DNA of 9,890 bases from assembly GCA_002366725.1 (NCBI GenBank), contig DFBT01000112.1, forward strand, positions 8,665 to 18,554, given 5' to 3'. The notes below the pieces were generated by a model, which did not search any database, was not told the DNA's origin, and was given only the letters and a program-made list of their open reading frames with translations. Below, piece after piece: positions 5,511-9,890 of the stretch (positions are counted from its first letter, which is position 1; every line of letters starts with the position of its first letter). The translations under genes and the position numbers were made by a program. The DNA comes from Caldifarciminota bacterium UBA3073. Lineage in GTDB: Bacteria > Hydrothermota > UBA3073.

Positions 5511-6461
5511 ATGCGGGAGATAACCCGTATACTGAGACCGCGCAAGAGGGAAAGACTCGATAAATACCTGAAGGAGGCGGGCATTTCCCTCTCGCGCAAC
5601 AAATTACGGGAACTGATAGAGAATGGTAACATACTTGTTAATGGTGCAACAGTAAAACCAAGTCATATAGTCCATAAGGGTGAAGAGATAAAGGTTCTAT
5701 ATAAGAAAGAAACCCCATTTTTTATAAAACCACAGTGTATTTCTCTCGATATAGTTTACGAAGATGAAGACCTAATTCTAATAAACAAATCCCCCGGTAT
5801 AGTTACACATCCCGCTCCCGGTCATCTTGAGGGAACACTCGTTAACGCCATTATTTATCACTGCAACTTGGCGGGCGGCACGGGAAAGAGGCCGGGTGTT
5901 GTCCACAGGCTGGATAAGGATACATCGGGCTTGATAGTATTCGCAAAAACGGAGAAGGCACATCTCGCCCTCTCAAAACAGATAGAGACACGAAAAATGA
6001 AAAGGGAATATGTTGCGCTTGCCTGGGGTGACTTTGAATTAAAAAAGGGTGTGATAGATGCCCCTCTCGGCAGATACACACTTGACAGAAAAAAAATGGC
6101 GGTTACCCCACTTCTTTCGAGGTCTGCAAAGACACACTACGAGGTTATAGAAAAATTCGGTTACATCACCTATATTTCCCTATCCCTTGAAACTGGACGT
6201 ACGCATCAGATAAGGGTGCATCTCGAACACATTGGTCACCCCGTTGTGGGGGACCCCGCATACGGGGGAAGAAGAAGATATCCTTATGTCGATATAGACA
6301 GCTTTAAAGAAATTATGTCAATAATCAAAAGACAAGCCTTACATGCGAGAGCGCTTACCTTTCGTCACCCACGAAGTGGAAGGGAGATGAAATTCGAGGC
6401 TCCTCTTCCACAGGATATGCAGTACCTCTTCTCTTTTCTCAGACACCAGAAAAAAAACTAA
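5511..6461 (+). CDS. RluD-family 23S rRNA pseudouridine synthase
   Basis: This 316-residue RluA/RluD-family enzyme isomerises uridine to pseudouridine in RNA, most likely in 23S rRNA helix 69 if truly RluD. It has an N-terminal S4 RNA-binding domain (about 14-62, ERLDKYLKEAGISLSRNKL...ILVNG). The catalytic domain (about 80-300) carries HRLDKDTSG at 132-140 with catalytic Asp135, INKSPGIVTHPAPGH at 91-105, and GRTHQIRVH at 229-237 followed by GHPVVGDPAYGG. Length and order match RluD. An in-frame TGA at 5496-5498 rules out a longer N-terminus, so the ATG at 5511 is the first possible, although no Shine-Dalgarno precedes it. A TATAAT at 5480-5485 lacks a good -35 partner. The exact target (RluD against RluC/RluA sites) is not decidable here. 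Confidence 0.95.
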   Translation: MREITRILRPRKRERLDKYLKEAGISLSRNKLRELIENGNILVNGATVKPSHIVHKGEEIKVLYKKETPFFIKPQCISLDIVYEDEDLILINKSPGIVTHPAPGHLEGTLVNAIIYHCNLAGGTGKRPGVVHRLDKDTSGLIVFAKTEKAHLALSKQIETRKMKREYVALAWGDFELKKGVIDAPLGRYTLDRKKMAVTPLLSRSAKTHYEVIEKFGYITYISLSLETGRTHQIRVHLEHIGHPVVGDPAYGGRRRYPYVDIDSFKEIMSIIKRQALHARALTFRHPRSGREMKFEAPLPQDMQYLFSFLRHQKKN

Positions 6462-6473
6462 CCCATTTTTTCC

Positions 6474-6502
6474 TTGACAAGAGAGAGTTTTTATGTTATA
6501 AT
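6474..6502 (+). promoter_or_regulatory. Sigma-70-type promoter of the membrane-protein module
   Basis: TTGACA (6474-6479) and TATAAT (6497-6502) match consensus exactly with a 17-bp spacer. The predicted start is near 6509. It lies downstream of the first in-frame ATG (6505), so translation must begin later, at 6532. Confidence 0.9.
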
Positions 6503-6531
6503 TCTTGCATCTTTTTGTAACAGCCTTTGAT

Positions 6532-7152
6532 ATGAAGAGACAAATACCCCTTGCTATAGCCTTTATATGTGGTATAGGGATGATAATCCAGTTTTTCATC
6601 CCTCATCCGGTATCACGGCAAACCTATGAAGAGGTATTACACTGGCAGATCATAGTTGGTATATTTATGATGGTCATTGCCGTAAGGTCACTTTGTGTAG
6701 TTCATATTGACAAGATACGGAGGAAGAGAGAGGGATGGGGATACTCATTTGTAACGCTCTTTGCACTGGCGTTTACTGCATTCGTGGGAATCGGATTTGG
6801 AAGAGGAGAGAACCCTCTCTTTTCCAATCTTTACGAGTATATAATGGTTCCCATGATGTCAACGATGTTTTCCCTCCTCGCATTTTACATGGCTTCCGCC
6901 GCCTACCGTGCATTCAAGGCGAGAACCGCACAGGCAACCCTTCTCCTCGTTGTTGCCCTCATAGTTATGTTTGGTAGGGTTCCCGTCGGAGAGAGAGTTG
7001 TCCCGTGGCTTCCTCGATTCATTGAGTGGATACTTATGTACCCAAATATGGCGGCACAGAGGGGAATACTTCTCGGTGTTGGACTCGGTATGATAGCCAC
7101 CTCTCTCAAGATAATCCTCGGAATAGAGAGGGGATATCTCGGAGGAGGGTAA
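6532..7152 (+). CDS. Six-TM membrane protein of unknown function (module gene 1)
   Basis: I do not recognise a named family. Starting at 6532 the protein has 206 residues and about six hydrophobic segments, near residues 4-23, 38-57, 70-90, 104-125, 134-150 and 176-196. The C-terminal segment is unusually patterned: NMAAQRGILLGVGLGMIATS followed by LKIILGIERGYLG, with small residues spaced as in a packed helix. Loops are short and no catalytic motif stands out. An in-frame ATG at 6505 would add nine residues, but it lies before the transcription start predicted from the promoter at 6474-6502, so the MKRQIPLAI start is preferred. No Shine-Dalgarno is visible in the short leader. Two more membrane genes follow on the same strand (7307-8155, 8177-8800). 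The joint layout suggests a membrane complex. Integral membrane placement is clear; function is unknown. Confidence 0.85.
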   Translation: MKRQIPLAIAFICGIGMIIQFFIPHPVSRQTYEEVLHWQIIVGIFMMVIAVRSLCVVHIDKIRRKREGWGYSFVTLFALAFTAFVGIGFGRGENPLFSNLYEYIMVPMMSTMFSLLAFYMASAAYRAFKARTAQATLLLVVALIVMFGRVPVGERVVPWLPRFIEWILMYPNMAAQRGILLGVGLGMIATSLKIILGIERGYLGGG

Positions 7153-7242
7153 ATACAAAACTGAAAAATGCAAATTGCAAAATGGGTAATTAAAGAAGGT
7201 GGTTGGAAATTAGAAATACCTCAGATTTTGGATTAATTGTGC

Positions 7243-7286
7243 CTTGCCTGCCTGTCCATACGGATCCGCAGGGAACGGTAGGCAGG
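7243..7286. repeat. CCTGCC/GGCAGG inverted repeat
   Basis: CTTGCCTGCC (7243-7252) pairs imperfectly (8 of 10) with GGTAGGCAGG (7277-7286). The loop contains CCATACGGATCC, the exact reverse complement of 4564-4575. The 154-bp gap between module genes 1 and 2 also holds an A-rich tract (AAATGCAAATTGCAAAATG, 7166-7184). The whole gap looks like accumulated dispersed repeats and not regulatory sequence. Confidence 0.55.
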
Positions 7287-7306
7287 GTGGTGAATAGAGA
7301 GGAAAG

Positions 7307-8155
7307 ATGAATATCTGGGACAAAATGATGAATATTGACAGGAGATGGATATATCTCCTCGTCGGAATTTGTGTAATAATTCCACTTATCCGTCCCATCG
7401 GACTTCCCACATTTACAACAAAATATACCAAGGCATTGTTCGATTACATTGATAACGTTCCACCGGATGGACCCGCTGTCCTCATATCGTTCGATTTTGA
7501 CCCATCCACTGCCCCCGAACTCCAGCCTATGGCACAGGCGGTCCTGAGGCACTGCTTCGCGAAGGGTGTAAATGTAATGTGTCTCGGATTATACCCAACA
7601 TATATTGGTATGATAGACATGGCACTCTCGAAAGTGAAGGGTGACTATGGCGCGGTGAGTGGTAAAGACTTCGTTTTTCTCCCCTATGTCCCGGGAGTCA
7701 CGGCGGTTATGTTGTCTATGGGAGAAGATATAAAGAACACCTTTGGCAGGGATTATTACGGCGTACCACTCGATTCCCTGCCAATGATGCGTCACATAAG
7801 AAACTATGATGATGTCGCACTTGTTGTATCAATATCTGCCTCGTCTTTGCCTCTGTCGTGGGCAGTGCTTGTGGGCACCAGCTACCATGTCAGGGTCGGC
7901 GTTGGGACTACCGCCGTTTCTGCCGCAGAGTATTATTCGTGGCTCCAGACGGGCCAGTTTGTGGGTATGCTTGGTGGTCTTAAAGGAGCGGCGGAGTATG
8001 AAAATCTCATCGATGTGAGAGGGTATACGAAGAAGGGTACGAGAAAGGTGGCATCTATGGGAATGGATGCACAGTCATTCGTGCATCTGCTTATGATTGC
8101 ATTGATAATCATCGGCAATATCGCCTACTTCAATTTAAGGAAAAGAGCTAAATAG
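7307..8155 (+). CDS. Bitopic membrane protein with extracytoplasmic alpha/beta domain (module gene 2)
   Basis: I recognise no named family. The 282 residues form a hairpin topology: one N-terminal TM (about 14-34, preceded by DRR), a domain of about 220 residues, and one C-terminal TM (about 257-275) followed by NLRKRAK. Positive charges at both ends place the termini inside and the domain outside the cytoplasmic membrane. The domain looks like a Rossmann-type alpha/beta fold: strand AVLISFDFDP (57-66), helix ELQPMAQAVLRHCFAKG (71-87), strand VNVMCLGLYP (88-97), later strands near 121-127 and 169-176. A glycine-rich block follows (GQFVGMLGG, then LKGAAEYE, 216-231). GAGAGGAAAG just before the ATG supports the start; a second ATG pair (MMNIDRR) follows. 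The stop is 21 bases from gene 3, which implies co-transcription with it. No catalytic set can be named, although D63, D65 and H82 are candidates. Confidence 0.85.
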   Translation: MNIWDKMMNIDRRWIYLLVGICVIIPLIRPIGLPTFTTKYTKALFDYIDNVPPDGPAVLISFDFDPSTAPELQPMAQAVLRHCFAKGVNVMCLGLYPTYIGMIDMALSKVKGDYGAVSGKDFVFLPYVPGVTAVMLSMGEDIKNTFGRDYYGVPLDSLPMMRHIRNYDDVALVVSISASSLPLSWAVLVGTSYHVRVGVGTTAVSAAEYYSWLQTGQFVGMLGGLKGAAEYENLIDVRGYTKKGTRKVASMGMDAQSFVHLLMIALIIIGNIAYFNLRKRAK

Positions 8156-8176
8156 TCAAGCTGTTAAGGGGGATTA

Positions 8177-8800
8177 ATGAGTCACAACCCATGGATATGG
8201 TTTGCGGCATTTCTCACACTCTGTACATTTTCGTTTCTATGGAGGGACAATCCGTTTTATAAGTTCGCTGAACATCTCTTCGTCGGCGTATCGGTGGGAT
8301 ACACGATAACGATACTCTATCATAATTCCTTCATGCCGAGGGTGTGGGAACCAATAGTTATCAACCATCAGTACTTCGTCCTGCTCCCCACCCTCCTCGG
8401 CCTGCTCGCCTTCGCTATATTTTTTAAAAACATCTCCTGGCTTATCAGGTATCCGATCGCCTTCGTTATGGGGTCCTCGTGTGGAATATCGGTCCCGAGA
8501 AGTTTTGAAGGCTACATATTCAGACATATGCAGGGCACCATCACCGCCATCTCCCCCGGGCAATCTCCCTTTCTCTTGATAAGTAATATAGTAATGGTCA
8601 TTGGCGTGATCGCAACCCTTCTGTATTTTTATTTTTCTATCGAACACAAGGGTATTATGGGTAAGGCAGCAAATGTGGGTATATGGTACATAATGCTCGC
8701 ATTCGGTGCCTCGTTCGGCTACACGGTTATGGCAAGGGTCTCCCTCCTCATCGGCAGACTCCAGTTTCTCCTCCACGATTGGCTCGGCATAATAGGCTGA
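8177..8800 (+). CDS. Six-TM membrane protein of unknown function (module gene 3)
   Basis: No named family is recognised. The 207 residues have about six TM segments, near 6-22, 33-50, 66-83, 88-106, 131-154 and 168-198. Between the first two lies a polar motif, WRDNPFYKFAEHLFVGVS (22-39), and near the C-terminus a second, AFGASFGYTVMARVSLLIGR (175-194). Both look constrained, with charged residues (Arg, Asp, Lys, Glu, His) next to or inside membrane segments, which is unusual unless they are functional. AAGGGGG lies 6 bases before the ATG and fixes the start, 21 bases after gene 2. Its size and six-helix form mirror module gene 1, so the two may be partners around gene 2. A mobile transposase unit begins 50 bases after its stop, and no terminator is seen. 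Confidence 0.85.
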   Translation: MSHNPWIWFAAFLTLCTFSFLWRDNPFYKFAEHLFVGVSVGYTITILYHNSFMPRVWEPIVINHQYFVLLPTLLGLLAFAIFFKNISWLIRYPIAFVMGSSCGISVPRSFEGYIFRHMQGTITAISPGQSPFLLISNIVMVIGVIATLLYFYFSIEHKGIMGKAANVGIWYIMLAFGASFGYTVMARVSLLIGRLQFLLHDWLGIIG

Positions 8801-8850
8801 AGCACCGTGCCGACATTCCCCTTCCAAAATTAGGGACAATGGTAGAACAA

Positions 8851-8877
8851 TGGGGTCAGGTCTTTAATTTTAAATTT
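8851..8877 (+). repeat. Left inverted repeat of the RAYT unit
   Basis: The repeat begins TGGGGTCAGGTCTTTAATTT and continues to AAATTT. Its reverse complement matches 9856-9878 at 20 of 23 positions (AAATTTAAAA-T-AAGACCTGA core). A 7-bp direct repeat ACAATGG (8836-8842, 8847-8853) overlaps its outer edge. Confidence 0.75.
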
Positions 8878-8882
8878 ACTTC

Positions 8883-8911
8883 TTGACTTATCCCGAAAGA
8901 TATGGTATAAT
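8883..8911 (+). promoter_or_regulatory. Extended -10 promoter of the RAYT gene
   Basis: TTGACT (8883-8888, one mismatch) and TATAAT (8906-8911, exact) lie 17 bp apart, with a TG one base before the -10 (8903-8904), an extended -10. Predicted initiation near 8918 coincides with the ATG, so the message should be leaderless. The promoter lies inside the repeats and travels with the unit. Confidence 0.85.
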
Positions 8912-8917
8912 GAAGCT

Positions 8918-9877
8918 ATGGCAAGACCATTAAGAATAGAATATGCGGGAGGGTTATACCACATTACCTGTAGGGGTAATGAGAGTAAGGATATATTTAT
9001 TGATGACCATGATAGAACAAGATTTATGGAGTATCTTGGGAAAAACACGGCAAAATACAATGTAATAATGTATGCATATTGTCTTATGAGTAATCATTAC
9101 CATCTATTCTCTGAAACCCTGGAAGCAAACCTATCCCGTTTCATGCATGCGATAAACACATCGTACACTGTTTATTTTAATAGAAGACATCAGAGGATTG
9201 GTCATCTATTTCAGGGTAGATACAAGGCAATAGTGGTTGATAGGGATGCCTATTTATTGGAACTATGCCGATATATTCATCTAAATCCTGTAAGGGCGGG
9301 GGTTGTATCAGACCCCGCGGAATACAGATGGTCAAGTCATAGGGCATATCTGGGAGTAGATGAAAGAGAGAGTTTAATAAATTCAGATATTATTCTATCG
9401 ATGTTTTCTCTAGATAGAAATGAGGCGTTAGAGAGGTATGGGACATTTATAAATGAGGGGATAGGGGTAGAGAATCCCCTGAAGCGGGCAGTGGGACAGG
9501 TCATGCTAGGTGAGGACGAGTTTATACAGAATACAAAGGAGAGAATAAATTTAGGTGTTTCTGCTTCGGAGATATCGAACCTGCGAGAGATAAAAGGTGT
9601 AACCCCTGAGGATGTATTTAGAACTATATGTGAGGAGTTTAATATATCCGAAGGGGAGTTGAAAAAAAGAAAAAAGAACTGGCTACCAAAGAAGATAGCG
9701 ATGTACATCCTGAAAAATTATACAACATTACCCCTCAGAACGATAGGAGAAATGTTCGACACGGGCTATGCCAATGTGTCAATCACGGCAAAAAAGTTAG
9801 AAACTTTGATGGCGGAAAACCCCACCTTGAAAGAACGGGTTGAAAGGGTGCTCAAAAATTTAAAAATGAAGACCTGA
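8918..9877 (+). CDS. REP-associated tyrosine transposase-like protein (RAYT, Y1/HUH) with DnaA-like C-terminus
   Basis: This 319-residue single-strand DNA endonuclease/transferase belongs to the IS200/IS605-related RAYT family, whose members act on hairpin DNA and are linked to REP sequence spread. The N-terminal HUH domain (about 1-145) begins MARPLRIEYAGGLYHITCRGN. It carries CLMSNHYHLF with His60 and His62 and the single catalytic tyrosine, Tyr119, in CRYIHLNPVRAG. All catalytic positions are intact. The C-terminal part (about 228-300) resembles DnaA domain IV (EELKxR-type helix, KKIAMYILKNYTTLPLRTIGEMFDTGYANVS), a helix-turn-helix that would add sequence-specific DNA binding. The start is fixed by the family N-terminus; no Shine-Dalgarno exists because the predicted transcript begins at the ATG. 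The last codons lie inside the right inverted repeat. Whether the unit is still mobile cannot be judged from one copy. Confidence 0.95.
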   Translation: MARPLRIEYAGGLYHITCRGNESKDIFIDDHDRTRFMEYLGKNTAKYNVIMYAYCLMSNHYHLFSETLEANLSRFMHAINTSYTVYFNRRHQRIGHLFQGRYKAIVVDRDAYLLELCRYIHLNPVRAGVVSDPAEYRWSSHRAYLGVDERESLINSDIILSMFSLDRNEALERYGTFINEGIGVENPLKRAVGQVMLGEDEFIQNTKERINLGVSASEISNLREIKGVTPEDVFRTICEEFNISEGELKKRKKNWLPKKIAMYILKNYTTLPLRTIGEMFDTGYANVSITAKKLETLMAENPTLKERVERVLKNLKMKT

Positions 9878-9878
9878 T
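9856..9878 (-). repeat. Right inverted repeat of the RAYT unit
   Basis: AAATTTAAAAATGAAGACCT followed by GAT is the reverse complement of the left repeat with three mismatches. It encodes the final residues (NLKMKT) and supplies the TGA stop at 9875-9877, so coding and terminal sequence are merged. Homology to the left end stops after GACCTGA, where the left end continues as CCCC. Confidence 0.75.
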
Positions 9879-9890
9879 GTGATGAAAATG

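Larger units (their letters stand above)
8851..9878 (+). mobile_element. RAYT unit bounded by inverted repeats
   Basis: A compact unit of about 1.03 kb consists of a left repeat (8851-8877), a promoter (8883-8911), a RAYT gene (8918-9877) and a right repeat (9856-9878) that overlaps the gene's last codons and stop. The repeats match at 20 of 23 positions in inverted orientation. Unlike classical DDE insertion sequences, no flanking target duplication is evident; only 12 bases of right flank are visible. The gene appears somewhat more AT-rich than the module upstream, in line with separate ancestry. Confidence 0.7.

Noticed and set aside
6505..6531. Upstream ATG giving a 215-residue form of module gene 1
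   Set aside because: The promoter at 6474-6502 predicts initiation near 6509, after this ATG; the MKRQIP start at 6532 also begins a conventional N-terminal membrane segment.
8237..8839. Long minus-strand ORF (200 codons) opposite module gene 3
   Set aside because: It is antisense to a gene with clear TM segments and a good ribosome site; its charged translation is the mirror of hydrophobic codons.

Overview
The window reads as a chromosomal stretch from a diderm (LPS-type) bacterium, probably an uncultured candidate-phylum lineage. The diderm call rests on GmhB (ADP-heptose synthesis) and a WbqC-family protein. The lineage guess (WOR-3/Stahlbacteria-like) is low confidence. It rests on AGA/AGG- and ATA-rich codon use, degenerate intergenic repeats of a kind common in such genomes, and membrane proteins without named families. 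Five near-consensus sigma-70-type promoters are visible, all with 17-bp spacers. Layout: (1) 12-1280 (+) is a CNNM/CorC-type membrane protein with a CBS pair, convergent with and overlapping by 7 bp gmhB (1274-1831, -). (2) 1832-3529 (-) continues with a short ORF that may be a decayed glycosyltransferase N-terminus (1920-2189), a repeat-bearing gap, a WbqC-like protein (2400-3098) and an Mth938/DUF498 protein (3194-3529) that has a consensus promoter. (3) 3530-4629 is regulatory and RNA territory. It holds divergent promoters, a cold-shock protein gene with a strong downstream hairpin, about 400 bp of repeat relics, and a tRNA-Val(CAC) with its own promoter and terminator. (4) 4630-6461 (+) holds a coiled-coil/C4 zinc-ribbon protein and an RluD-type pseudouridine synthase. 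(5) 6474-8800 (+) holds a promoter followed by three membrane proteins of unknown function: six-TM, TM/extracytoplasmic domain/TM, and six-TM. They look like one functional module and are the best candidate here for an undescribed system. (6) 8851-9878 is a compact mobile-type unit: a REP-associated tyrosine (Y1/HUH) transposase-like gene with its own extended -10 promoter, an apparently leaderless message and a DnaA-domain-IV-like C-terminus. Inverted repeats bracket it, and the right one overlaps the stop codon. How the parts work together: the minus-strand genes lean towards envelope polysaccharide synthesis (heptose phosphatase, WbqC, possible glycosyltransferase relic). The csp, tRNA, zinc-ribbon and RluD genes are housekeeping RNA or translation functions. 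The three-gene membrane module is separate and has no recognisable enzyme partner nearby. The repeats at 2278, 3115, 4194, 4258, 4534 and 7243 sit between genes and look like passengers, some possibly acting as RNA hairpins.
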